A stretch of 64,000 bases of DNA. Origin: Progne subis subis. Lineage: Eukaryota > Chordata > Aves > Passeriformes > Hirundinidae. The stretch spans positions 496,001 to 560,000 of the forward strand of contig JAKJHU010000067.1 in the NCBI GenBank assembly GCA_022316685.1, given 5' to 3'. Numbering within the stretch: position 1 is the stretch's first letter; every line of letters begins with the position of its first letter. Below are positions 47,657 through 59,660 of the stretch, piece by piece. The translations under genes and the position numbers were made by a program. The notes beneath the pieces are model-generated. The model had not been told where the DNA came from and made no database searches. It saw nothing but the letters and a program-made list of their open reading frames with translations.

Positions 47657-50288
47657 CACCCCTTTAAACAGAATCCCAGACTGTAATTTCAATACATTCC
47701 CTGGATAATGAAATACAAATATAGATATTTATGAATATTTTATGTAATATAAAATCTTAGTGCAAATTTCTGAAGTGTGATCTATCCACATTTAAAAAGA
47801 CATGTAAATACACAGTTGCTGTGCAGACACAGATATAATAGCTGTGAGACTATGAAGTTTTTTTCAAGTATATTTTAGGCCAGATTAGTATCAGAAGTGG
47901 AAAGTGAAAGCTTTCTAGACGTAATTAGAATTAAAATGATAATAATAATAAAAAATTGAAGCATATACTTTAATTATTTGTAATTTCATGTATGGTTAAG
48001 AAGGATTTGAAGGACACTCCTGGGTTTTTTAGGGGAAAGTGTATTATCTACGAACAGCCTCCCTCTACTATGGCCAATGTTGAAGTCACAGTTATATTAA
48101 TGTCATATTTGTTAAACCTGTTAAGGTATCAGGTGGACACTAGGGGTGGTTTGAACATGGAAAGTGTTCTCATTTCTTGTGCATAGCATTTACTATTTAT
48201 TCAAGTTTAAAATTGCTTCAAATAAGCCATGTGCAATTGACACTCAGTATTTTAAAATGCATAAAAGGCAAAAGATTATTTTCTTTTCATCAGTTCCAGT
48301 TTAGACAATTTCTTTTCCTAATCAGCATCTTAAAATATAACTTCATTATAAAGGAGGTGAAAATGTCTCAAATTATAGCCCACAAAAAGTTCTGAATGTT
48401 AAACCTAGTAGAAAAACTACAAAAAATACTATCCACCTTTTGAATTTTCTTATATTGTAGAATTATTACAGGAGAAACAGTAGTGGGATATGCTTCTATA
48501 TAGAAGTCCTAAATGTACAACAGAGATGGCTATTGAAAGTGTTTGCAAACTTGGGTTTTTTTCATTCATGAGGAGTGGGGGATTTTTTTCTCACTAAAAG
48601 TAATGAAAAAAGTGATTCAAAGTAGTTTTTCCATTAATAATTTTAAAAATAAAATAAATTTCTTACAATTGCTTTTTAAAATTTAGTTTCTAAAGTCACT
48701 TCATTCAGTGGAAAGTATAAAGGAAAGGCTTTGTATTATGCCATGAATTTTCTAGTTCTTTGCAAACACCCACAGATGCATTTGTGAGAACATCTTTACC
48801 TCAGAAGTCTGTGAAATTAGAAAGTTAGGAAAAAAACCAAAAACATTTACTGACCCTTAGCTACAAAGGTATCTAAATCCTTTATTAAATTCCATACTAC
48901 CTCTGGAACTACTGAGAAGAGGATTAAGCCTATAGTTTGCCTCAGGATTAGATTTTACAATCATTTACTAGCATTATCTCAAAGCTGTTGCAACTATCTT
49001 ACCACTGAAAAAAAAACCCAAAAACCCAAACCCCAAGAGGTCAATATCAAACATTTTGTTATCTTCAGATTTTAGTTTCTATATTTCTTATAATATTAAG
49101 TGTGGAATTTGCAGCAGCTAAAACATGGATGCATACAATGTATCCATTCTATTTTATATGTAAATATTGTAATTGAAGTAACTCATCTTAATTTAGAGAA
49201 TTTATAGCAAAGAATCCCAAGGTGTTAATTACTCTTTTAACCTGCAATAGTTTTCAATACCAAAAGGAAATGGATCTAGAGTATTTCATCTGCAACCATT
49301 TCCCCTTCTGTATTTCTCATTCTACAAAGTAAGAACAGAATAATCAAAAGTTCTTTGAAAGTTATTAAAGCAAAGTGTCATTGACTGCCTAAGACGTTAA
49401 AATAGAAAGTTGTCATTGACATTCTACCTATGCAGAAAGAGATTTTTAATCTCAAGATGTGGAGATAAAAAATGACAGATAAATGGTAAATAGAAGTATA
49501 GTATAAAGGTGTCACTTCTCTTTTGCATCTCCAGCTGCTTTCCTTCTAAGTCTTATTCAAATTTATTGCTGATTCTTTTCAAGGCTATAAAATCCTGGAG
49601 TGTAACACAACCTAACATAATGCTTCCCTCAACTTTTATAGTGGAGGTATGATTTACTATTGCAGTAAAATTCTGCTATCAAGTATTTTCTAACTGCTTT
49701 TATCTCTTCTGTTGATGAATAAAATGTAAAATGAGATTCCCATATGAATATATAATGGAAGACAAAGTTACTCATTGCAAACTACTTTGGGAGGCAAAAT
49801 AGATTTAGATGTGTTAGTTTGACACAAAAACATCTCATGATGTGTAATTCTTATCTTTGATATCCAGGAGCTTCAGAATTTAAGCACACTGTTAAAAAAA
49901 CCCAAACCAACCAATAAGAAAAAAACCCAGAAGACTTTGACTCTGTGATTGCAGGGTCATACAGTAATTTCTATGCTTTATGTGGATAATTACTCCTCTT
50001 TTCATAGTAAAGTTCATATCTAATGCAATATTGTCCAAGTTGTTTCTATATATTTAAGTTATGTGTCACTTTTTTTTTTTTTTTTAATCAAGAGTTACAT
50101 TCCTAAATGATAGAATTCAGAATCCCTTGAAAAAAGGAAGACATAAACCATTCTATTCATACTAAAATTTTCATGCACCAACAAAGTAGATTTTACACCT
50201 GCTCACTTTCCCCTTCATTCATTACTTATTACTTTCACAATATTTACCTCAGCAATGTTGCATGATGATACAAATAGAAGGATAAAAT

Positions 50289-50361
<73 letters not shown>

Positions 50362-50362
50362 A

Positions 50363-50429
<67 letters not shown>

Positions 50430-50480
50430 GAAGGAAGGAAGGAAGGAAGGAAGGAAGGAAGGAAGGAAGGAAGGAAAGAA
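50289..50480 (+). repeat. (GAAA)n(GGAA)n compound microsatellite, about 190 bp
   Basis: About 34 GAAA units (one extra A near 50,362) pass without a break, at about 50,428, into about 12 GGAA units, ending GGAAAGAAATATG. One strand is pure purine and the other pure pyrimidine, so it could form triplex (H-DNA). Open frames across it encode only repeated Lys/Glu/Arg or Phe/Leu/Ser and are not genes. High length polymorphism is expected. Confidence 0.97.
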
Positions 50481-51023
50481 ATATGCTGTATGTTTCCTGC
50501 AGATGTGACTGCTTTAAATGCCACATCTTAGAAGTTTGGCATCCATTAAACGTGCTAACTCCTGTGGCCTAAAAGAAAGTTTGGTTGATACTAAATGCAG
50601 TGAGTATGGTGGAGTTGCAATTTAGCGTAAAAAAACCAGCTTGTAGTCTAAAATGTGGCATGCAGAAATTGTGAGATGCACAGTGTGGACATAGAGAAGG
50701 GAGTATGTTCTACTCCCTGTGTCAGAATCCTGTTCAAGGATTTCTGCATTGAACTAACCTGGGCATGAATGGAGATGGTACATACCCTGCTGAGTTGGCT
50801 TTTGTGCTTTTATTGCAGTGCTCGTACCAGACTTACACACTGTTTCTCTGCTGGTTTCTCTTCTCAGATGAACAGTGGGAGCTGCACTTACTATTTGTTA
50901 CCAATTCTTTTTCCTGTTTGCTGCCCTGTCAGATTTACTTGAAAGAATTTTTGGATCAGTGGAAAAAATGTTACAAGAAGGCTTCCATTTTTAAGAAGTC
51001 TTTTTATTAGGGTTTTTTGAAGG

Positions 51024-51024
<1 letters not shown>

Positions 51025-51061
<37 letters not shown>
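51025..51061. repeat. poly(T) tract, about 37 bases
   Basis: Uninterrupted T run followed by CTCATGAATG. No adjacent retrocopy is recognised. Confidence 0.85.
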
Positions 51062-51225
51062 CTCATGAATGATCTTGAGCTTTTGAAATGTCTTTTCCCT
51101 CTGAATTGGAACTAAATCTGAAAATTCATATGAAGGGATTTTAAAAAAAATAATTTCAGTTTAATCACTTTTATTTAAATTCTGTTTTGTACTGTAATAC
51201 ACAGAATAATATAAATAGAAAATGA

Positions 51226-51309
51226 ACAGGATGACAGTTCATGTCTGCCTGTGACAGCATGGTTTGGGATTTGCTAACCTAGTAGATCTCTTTCAATTCT
51301 ATGAATAGT
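51226..51309 (+). mobile_element. possible CR1 3' end, very diverged
   Basis: CTAGTAGATCTCTTTCAATTC followed by ATGAATAG resembles the last bases of a CR1 (TAGATGATCTC... ATTCTATGA). The match is short and could be chance. Confidence 0.3.
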
Positions 51310-53957
51310 AATTTCAGAAGAAAAGATTAAAGACAGCCATCATCATCAGCTTTTTGCTTCTTTGAAACAAAATTTCAGCAAAATTGTGAGCTCTTTCACT
51401 GTTCCAGTAGAAAATATGTTTAATATACATTTTCTAAAGTTACTTGTAGAAGTAGACTGCCATTTTGTAAAAGAGCTGTATGCAGAACACCACTTCGAGT
51501 TTGTGCCAGCTTTTTTTCTTCAGCAAAGATTGCTAGGAGGTGAAACTGTGCAGGTAACCTTGAATTGGTCTTATAAATCAGTAATCCAATAACAATCTTC
51601 TACCTGCATTTTTCTTCCCCTTCCTATGGGGTTTTAATTTAGAGTGAATGAATGAACCACTTCAATTTTTAGTCAACTGCATCATTTTCAGACAGGAAAG
51701 ACAGGGTGCAGACCAGAGGACTGTGTCCTTACTGCCTTGTAGCCCTGTGGAAGCCTGCAAAGGATTTGAATTAAGAAACAGGAATGCTTTACTGAAGGAC
51801 TGTGCTACTCAGGCTTTTCCTAGCTAAGCATTACTTACCAAAAGACAAGAGGCTTATATAAGTATTTAATAACTCTATCTCAGGAATGTTGTAATAACAA
51901 GCTTTGAGAAAGGAAATCTTAATTACAACTATTTGAGAAATTAGAACCTATGGCAAAGAAAGAAGAAGAGACTTATCTGAAGTCAGAAAGCAGAGCAGAG
52001 TATTAAATTCATGTTTCACAATTTTTAGTCCCTATAGTAAATGCCTTAACACTGGAGGTGTGTATAAATCACTTATCTCGCTTAATCAATTGTCCTCCAT
52101 TGCAGAGGAGTTTGGATTAGTAGCATCTGTTTTTCTCATTTTCTGTCTGCCTTTGGCAAAAAGCTTATTCTTCTGAGAACCAAAGTGCTAACTGAAGTCT
52201 TTGGGCTTAATTTAAGAGCCTGTGGTTGAAGCTTAATGGTTTATGATATATGGGGGGTCAGAGCAGATGATCTAATAAACCCCTCTCACCTTAAACCATA
52301 TGAAACTACACAGACTTCTGAAATATGATAAAGCTAGAGCTAGTGTCACAGATCACAGTGATAAATGCTGAACAAAACCTTCTGCCTGGCTGTGAACAGG
52401 ACTGACTATGAACATCCCAGTACTATGAAGAGATTCAGCCTACCCCTGTATGCCAGAGAAGAGCAGCAGTGAAGGAATCTGCAATAGCTGCACCTCATTT
52501 TATAGCTGGAATGTTTTGTGGGGGAAAAATTAAAAAAAAAAAAAAAAAAAGTTGTAAAGTAAGCTCATACTTAAAGGAAGTATGTTAAATGCTTAGTATT
52601 TCAAGAATGAGGTTCACCTAAATGAAAAGCTCACAGTTTCTTATCAATGGAACAAAACCTGTAATGTACAGAGGACATTGATTCTTTTTCAGTCTTTTGG
52701 CTTCGGCTTAGCTAACAGATTCTCCTGAAAAAAATCAGTGAGTCTGAGTTCATTACAGCCACTGAGCTGAGAAATTTCTGAAAAACACAATGTATGTGGG
52801 TTTTTAAAAGAGTCTGAATCCATTTCAGTATTATCCCGCATCCTGTATATACCAGTGAAAAATGCTGCTTGAGAAAAGGGTTGCATGTCCTTGATTATGG
52901 GTGTGTTTCAGTCACAGCAGGCTGGCAGTTCAGGCTCCACTGGAAAACTACTGCAGAATAGAAGTTAATTAGAAAATGCATCAGAGGTGGAATAGTTTTT
53001 GTGCTGAAATAGACCTGCTTTGTGTATACATATTCCAGACAGGAAAAGGCTGCCACTCTCAGATGTGTACAGGCAAAATAAAGATACCTGACAACCATAT
53101 CTAGCTCCTGAAATATGTGCAGAAGCAACAGCACTGCATTTCAATCCAGCTCCTATCATCCTTTCCCCCTGCCCTCTCCTTCACTGAGCAGCATGACTGC
53201 TCTTGCTATTGCTTGGAAGATTTACTCAGCAAGTAGGTCTTGTGATGTAGGACACTACACTGCTGGCTCTGTTGCCCTTGTGCGGTGAGAAGGGCCTAAT
53301 AACTTATAAAGATCCAAAGACAGGCATTTAGGGAAGAGGAGATTTTTGCATAACATTTTAAAAATATCTTTAAAAAGATTTATTTTTTTCTCTCTTTGGA
53401 ACTCAGATTCTTAAGTGTTTTCATTAAAACATGGTAATGAATGGAGAAGGATCACATTTTATAAAGTGTGAGGAAGAGATGTTTCTGTAATCGAGGTATA
53501 AAAGAAGATAGATAGAGATTTCAGTTGTGTAGACATAGATGAGAAATGGCTTTCTTAATGTCAGACAGGAAGAGTCCATAAAATGTAGGCAAAACCTGGA
53601 TTTAAAGACCTAGAGAAAGGAACCTAGAAACATTACTTAAAACATCATTATTTTATTGTCACAACAAAAATAAGAAAGCAATCGAAAACTACAAAAGCAC
53701 ATTAATTTCCTTATAGGTCAGTTCCTACATACAAGCACAAATTCTAAATGCACGGAATTCCTCAGGTAGAGACTATAACTTTCTAAAGAGCCACGTGATA
53801 AAAAGTTATGTTGTGCTAGCCAAAATAAAGTTGTTTAAGGCCAAAAATCCAATACACGCTTACATTATCAAAGACAAGTAAATATCTAGTGTAAATATCA
53901 GATAAATACTACAGGTAGTTATGTAAACAGGGTGTACACAGAGAAGCAGTAGATGTG
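51310..53957. other. AT-rich non-coding stretch
   Basis: No gene or interspersed repeat recognised; a poly(A) run of about 19 at 52,531-52,549. Confidence 0.55.
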
Positions 53958-54342
53958 GGGAAGGGTCTGAGGGAACTGGGTTGTATAGCCTGGAGAAAAG
54001 AAGGCTGAGGGGAGACCTTATCGCTCTATGACTACCTGAAAGGAGGTTGTAGTGAGGTGGGAGTCAGTCTTTTTACCAAGTGATAAGTGACAGGTGGACA
54101 AAATGGCCTCAAGCGGCACCAGGGGACCTTTAGATTAGCTATAAAGAAAAATGCCTTTACTAGAATGCCTGGAATGGGCTGCCATGGTATCACCATTTCT
54201 GGAGATGCTAAAAGATGTGCAGTTGTGGCACCTGGGGGCATGGTTTAGTGGTGGACTTGGCAGTGTTAGGTTTATGTTTGGACTCGATGATCTTGAAGAT
54301 CTTTTCCAACCGAAATCATTCAATGATTCTGTGATTCTGTCT
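53958..54342 (+). mobile_element. CR1 LINE, 3'-truncated copy
   Basis: Good match to the CR1 3' region over almost 400 bp: TAGCCTGGAGAAAAGAAGGC, GGGGAGACCTTATCGCTCT, CTACCTGAAAGGAGGTTGTA, GGCCTCAAGCGGCACCAGG, CATGGTTTAGTGGTGGACTT and GGACTCGATGATCTTGAAG, ending ATGATTCTGTGATTCTGTC, the terminal short tandem repeat. A small deletion near the left end joins GGGAAGGGTCT to GAGGGAACTGG. Six bases beyond the end begins the LTR at 54,349. Confidence 0.95.
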
Positions 54343-54617
54343 TTCAGGTGATGCCTTAAGTTTTAGCTTTCATATTTTCCAGATCCTGTATTGCGTTAGT
54401 ATATAACTCTGAACTTCATAAGTGTTAGCAAGTTCTCTTCACAGTTTAGTTAGACAAAGCAATTCTTTTCCAGCCTGAGACCCAAGGACACCATTTCAGC
54501 TTCAGGCACAAAAAATGTAAACAACAGCAAAATGAGGAGAGAAATCTGGGAGAATGGGACTTCATGACTTGAAGCTGTGATTGGACAATTGACCTCAATA
54601 TGTAAATGAACCCAAAC

Positions 54618-54624
54618 TTATAAA
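54618..54624 (+). promoter_or_regulatory. LTR TATA-like box
   Basis: TTATAAA, about 97 bases before the AATAAA. The minus-strand copy keeps a corresponding TTATAAG (complement at 42,111-42,119). The spacing suits an LTR promoter and R region; present activity is unknown. Confidence 0.5.
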
Positions 54625-54714
54625 CATGTGGAAACATGTAACCTGTTTTCTATCTTGGGTGTAGCCTTGGCCAGGCTCTTGTACTGCCCAAGGTGTATCC
54701 TTTGAAGGCCTTCT

Positions 54715-54720
54715 AATAAA
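54715..54720 (+). promoter_or_regulatory. LTR poly(A) signal AATAAA
   Basis: Intact AATAAA in TTCTAATAAATCTC, 61 bases before the LTR end. It is decayed in the sister copy. Confidence 0.65.
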
Positions 54721-54958
54721 TCTCTACTTTATTCCTGTAACACTGTCTAGCCTCTGTTGCAGGTAGTCTCCCAAGGCATCACAGGAACACAAAACTTATT
54801 CTGAACACCCATATTGACTGAGAGATTTCAAATCTCTTAGTCTCAGAAAGAAACTAAAAAATATAAGCAGTTCCATGGAATAAATTCACAACAGGCAAAA
54901 CTGGGATTTAGATGGGATTTCAACAACATATGGTTGGCTGACAAAAATTTCTAAGCAG

Positions 54959-55075
54959 AATGATAGAATATACTGGATTGGAAGGGACCCACAAGGATCA
55001 CTGAGTCAACTCAAGTGAATGGGCCATAAAGGTTTGAAGTCACAGCTTTGATGTTATTTGCAGCGTGTTCTGAAC
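54959..55075 (-). mobile_element. CR1 LINE 3' fragment, minus strand
   Basis: On the plus strand AGAATGATAGAATATACTGG, ATTGGAAGGGACCCACAAGG and ATCACTGAGTCAACTC are the reverse complement of a CR1 3' end of the type ending GATCCTTGTGGGTCCCTTCC. Only the terminal part is clear; the right edge is fuzzy. Confidence 0.68.
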
Positions 55076-55422
55076 ATCTGAGCAAATGTAGTAGTGTGTT
55101 GCTCTTCATCTTACTCAGAATTTGTGCATAACCTGATCTTTACAACATCATTTTCCAGCTTCCTCCTTCCTTGTTTTTGTGTAAATGAGGACCTGTGTTG
55201 TTTGTAATTTCATGGTGACCCTGCAGGTCAGTTGAAATTTGGTTGGAGGTGCTAATGAATTGCTGGTTGTATTAGAAATTGATAATTGTAACAGAAAAAA
55301 GAAATTGGCCTGGATGATACAAAACAGGTCTCCTAATGAACATGTGGGTGTGTTAGAAATATTGTGTTAAAGGAATGACATTACAATGAAAGGTGGGGGA
55401 CTTGGTAGTTTTTGGGAGTGGG

Positions 55423-55575
55423 ATTTTTCTTGGGTTGTTTCTTTTTTGTTGTTTCTTTTTTGTTGTTGTTGGTAGGGTGTTTTTTGGGTTTTTTTTTTTT
55501 TTTGTTTTGTTTTGTTTTGTTTTGTTTTAGGTTTTGTTGTTGTTCATTTGGTTTTAGTTTTTGGTTTTTTTTTTT
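55423..55575. repeat. G/T-rich tract, about 150 bp
   Basis: GTTG, TTTTG and GGTTTT units including five consecutive TTTTG. Almost all G/T with few C or A. The G runs are mostly short (GGG). Confidence 0.8.
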
Positions 55576-58164
55576 CCTTCCCATTCAATTAATCACAATT
55601 CTATTTGTCACTATCCAAAAAAGAAATAAAAAAAACTACATAAAAATGCTAATGAAAATTGAAGGGGAGCAAACCACATTTTTACCTACACATTAAAGTA
55701 AATGTTGACTTATGTTATTATGTAAATGTACCAGAGTGCAGACAGGGAAATATTATGCCTATATATAGAGAAATCTTATCCAGCTAAAAAGAATTAATAT
55801 AATTGAAGGACAAATTAAATCATATTTTTCTTTTTAGCTTTACTAAAAATAAATCAGAAGATTTAAAGATTTAAATTTAAAAATGTCAAGCTAACTAAGG
55901 TAACTACAACCCTCCCTAATCAAACACCATCAATACAATAAGTCATTCTTGCAGAGGTTGTGCTGCCTGGCACACTGCCTCTTAGTTCCTGGAAGAGTGA
56001 TTTCCTTGTCAGCTTTCCTGGTGATGAGAAAGGATTTTTTTTTTTTTTAATTTTATTCTTTGTATTTAGCAGGTGTCAGGACACAAAAATCACTTTTCAG
56101 CTATGCAGTTGGCATTCACTTCTTATGTCAGCATTATGCCACCTAAGTGTGTCCTCAGTGAAGAGATTTTGGGCTGTGTGTGACCTTTATATCCAATCCC
56201 ACCTTACATTTATAAGAATTAAACCTCATTGAGGTATTCTCTAAGTAGTGATAGAAATGTCAGAATTTTCCTGAAGACTATTCTGATTTTGCATTTGCTA
56301 ACAGCCCTTTGACATTTTCTGTCAAGACAGCATATTATGTTCTCTTCTTATGGTTTCTTGCTGCAAGGAGAGGGTTAAATCAATATGAAGATAATAATTT
56401 CAAGCTATAAAAGTAGAATCTGGAATCATGGAGTCTAGATTCTTTATATACTAAAATGTGCATGTATTGACAGCCACAGGTCATAAGTGCCACTAAATAT
56501 TAGGCTTTAGCTGAAATGACGTGCTGGTAATCTGAGCATTTTGAGGTGATGCTGGGGCACATAAACTTTAACCTTCCCTCAGAGGAACACAATGAAAATC
56601 TTAATTAAATTTCTTTCTGGGTATGGATGGTTAATAATAACCTTGTGTCGATAATAAAAGACAACCCAAATTTTATATAGACTGTATATTTTTTCAATGC
56701 CTCCTATATTATCAATCAAGAAGTTGAGATGGATTCTGACAGGGGACAGATGAAGTCATTTGGACTTATCCCGTTTCTTCCTTGCTGGGATGAGATAGGG
56801 GGTAGCAGAGAACAATTGCTTACCCTCCATGAAGGTCCTCTTGCACATGGATTGACTTAATTGATTTTCCTGCTTAATACTCCAGACGATGTAATGAGTT
56901 GATAGAACAGGTGGTATCACTTAACAGATGGATACTGCATGCTATCTGTCTTTAAAGAACTGAAGTGATGATTTTGATCTGCTTGTCTAGTATCTTGCTG
57001 TAACTGGGTTTTGAATGAGGTCTTCCTAATTATGAGTCATTTCACAGCTGAGTGACTTTATTCTTCTATTAGTAAGAGTCACACTACTCCTCTTCAGGCA
57101 CGTGTATATCTATTATTGCTAGCAAGTGTCCTTTCTTTCTTCCACCCCAATAGTTAAGGGTTTTCTATCTAGCTGCTATTTGTTTCAGCGCAGTACACAT
57201 CAGAATAAAACAGCCCCAGTTTATTTTGTGTGTGTGAGGAGACAAATTGGAGAGTAGGAACTCTCTCTGTGCCTAGGTGAATTTTGACCTTAAATGCAAG
57301 CAACATATTCTCAGTTGGCAATTTAATGCCAGTTGGTATCTTCCCTTCCCCAGTCTATAGAGGGCTTGGAATAGCATATAGGCCACACAATTCTGCTATC
57401 TGCTGTAAGATTAGAAGTATGTAAAAGGTGGGTGTGTGGTTACAGGTTATCATAAAAGTAAATTGCATTTACTGGTGGGTAAAAATATTGTGAACTAATT
57501 TCACCAGTTCATTTCAGACCTTTTCATTTAAACTGACAGAAGCAAATTATGGTGCTATAGCTCATTCATCCATGATTTCACGCTCTTGCACCCTAGGAAA
57601 CAAGAGGCAAATCTCAAAGGGTTTCTCCGTGGCAAAACATTTTTAATTAGTAAATAATTCTGAAGCTGTGCATTCAAAGCAAATCTTCACTAAGCAAGCT
57701 ATATTGTCACTTCCAATGACAGCACTTCCAGATTTGTCAATGACTGTGTGCATTGGTTCACTTTTCACAGCAGCTTTTTCTCCAAAGAGAGGAGTGAGTC
57801 AGTCCTGAACACTGTTGTTGTTTCTTGCCAGTTAGACTAGCATACAAATTGAGCCAAGTTTGTCTTTGTGGAGGTAATTCAGTCTGAAATCCATGAGACA
57901 TAAATAGAAACTAAACAGTGAGTGTTGAAAAATATGAGGAAATTTCAAACAAATATGCATGTATTTTAATGGAAGTACTGTCAAAAATACTATTTTCTGG
58001 TGATGGCTTTAACAGACAGACTGAAAAACAGAAATGTGACTGTCTTTGTAAAATGTTATTTTGTTTTATTTCATAACAAATAGGAAGAATCAGAACTCTT
58101 AGGCTAAGATCAAGAGAATATAAATAAAACAAACAGGAAATAAACCTGAACTATAGTTCCAAAA

Positions 58165-58204
58165 GATTAAAAAAAAAGAAAAACAAAAAAACCCAAAAAA
58201 ACCT
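58165..58204. repeat. A-rich tract with C interruptions
   Basis: Runs of A with single G and CCC interruptions; a short A/C tract. Confidence 0.65.
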
Positions 58205-59229
58205 TGGCAAAGATGAATGAAAAAAAGTTGTATAGAAAGCCTAGAGTTTGTTTTCAGCTACTTTGATATTTTTCTCCCAAGAAGGGCTGTCTAAGGAAAG
58301 CATTCTCTCTCCCTATTTGCAAGTTGCTATGGTATATCCACTAATAACAAATTATATTTAATCATTATTTTGAAGTTTCAGAATCTAGTACCCAGAAGCC
58401 ATTATTAATGTTGCTTTCTGGAAACTCAATTCAGCTCCCCTGTGTGTAAGAATTGTAATACAGGTATTTAATTACCTAATCATATATCAATCATTATAGC
58501 CAGAGAATCTTGATCCCATACAATGTACAAAATCTTCAGTCCAAGTCAATGAGCGAAGCTCAATATTTGCCTTCCTACTTGTTCACTATCTGTTGCTGTT
58601 ATTTGTTGCAGTGTTCATATCCTGCTTTGAAGACAGAGCTATTTGTTTTCTCACTGAATTTGCTATGACATTTATCACTACTTTTTTGCTTTGCAAATAT
58701 TGATACACTGTTGCTGCACTCCAGTGAAGAAGCTTAAGGATGTCAGTACCCTTTGTGGCTTTAAAGTGGCACATAAGTCACTGTTGTATGCAAGATTTCA
58801 AATCTCAGACCTTAAATTAACCATTCAGGAAATACAGAGCAGAAACTAAAGGAGAAATTACCTGGCTTCAATAACATTTCATCTTATTTAGACGAGGTCA
58901 TGCAGACATTGGTTTTAGTCACTGTAAAATAAATGGCTTGGAGAGAATAGAATTCATGCCCCCCTTAAGGATGATGATTTTAATATGGCATCCTTGGTAT
59001 ATGCCCATTTCTCTCCACTGGCTGGAAAAGTAATCTATTTTTTTCACACTAATTGGTCATTTGTAGAAAATGGAACAACTTCCTTCATACCATATACATT
59101 CTGTATAGTGAAAATAGGGATAAAATTTTATTGAGTGGGATTCATCATACAGCTTTTTCAGGAACATTATTTAAACCTTTAATCAATACCTTTTAATACC
59201 TAGATTTGGAACAAGTGATCCACTCCTGA

Positions 59230-59660
59230 TCACTAGAATACTCCTTGCTACTGAAGTTTTCCTTATTCTCAGGAGAGTGCTGTCCTATTGTCATTGAACC
59301 AGGTAGTATTTTCTCTTAGACATTTTTCTTTTTGGATTTCTCCATGTCTTTTCCATCCATTTCCTAGTCCAAACTGCCCAAGCCAGCTAGAGGCTTTTCT
59401 TCCAATTCTTTGCAACATTTGCTTCCTTTCACCTTCCTCTTTCCCCATCAGTGAGTAAGAATCAATATCTATCCTTACATTTTCCTTGGCTCGTCATACC
59501 TACTATCTTTGTGTGGCCTTCATTCATTCTTATTTCCTAACTACAAGGTTCAAACTACTTCCCTGACTTTAGTTCTCCTCTTTCTATCCAGTTTCAGTCC
59601 TCTCTCTTGTTGGTCAGTGCACATGCCTTTCTTTTCTGTACTAGCTCATGTAACCTTGGG
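59230..59660. other. pyrimidine-rich patch
   Basis: About 430 bases in which the plus strand is markedly C/T-rich (CTTCCTTTCACC, CCTCTTTCCCC, TCCTCTCTCTTG) without being a simple repeat. No element is recognised; it may be an old degenerate repeat. Confidence 0.4.

Larger units (their letters stand above)
42561..50287. other. AT-rich non-coding stretch
   Basis: No gene or recognisable interspersed repeat. Minor simple repeats: a G/T run at 45.39-45.42 kb, (TA)n at 45.52 kb, poly(T) near 47.21 kb and (CA)n at 47.64 kb. Open frames of about 100 codons at 43.1-43.4, 44.3-44.6 and 44.8-45.1 kb are AT-rich and unrecognised. Confidence 0.55.
54349..54781 (+). mobile_element. 433-bp solo LTR, same family as 41,933-42,381
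   Basis: It begins TGATGCCTT and ends AAGGCATCA, perfect 9-bp terminal inverted repeats. CAGG flanks it on both sides (54,345-54,348 and 54,782-54,785) as a 4-bp target duplication. Inside are GATTGGACAATTGACC, AAACTTATAAACATG (TATA-like), CTGCCCAAGGTGTATCC, and TTCTAATAAATCTC with an intact poly(A) signal. There is no gag-pol-env remnant, so it is a solo LTR. Alignable similarity along its length to the minus-strand copy 12 kb to the left shows they are one family. Confidence 0.93.

Noticed and set aside
50215..50526. Open frames of 70-103 codons over the tetranucleotide repeat
   Set aside because: They encode only repeated residues from (GAAA)n/(GGAA)n and have no evidence of being translated.
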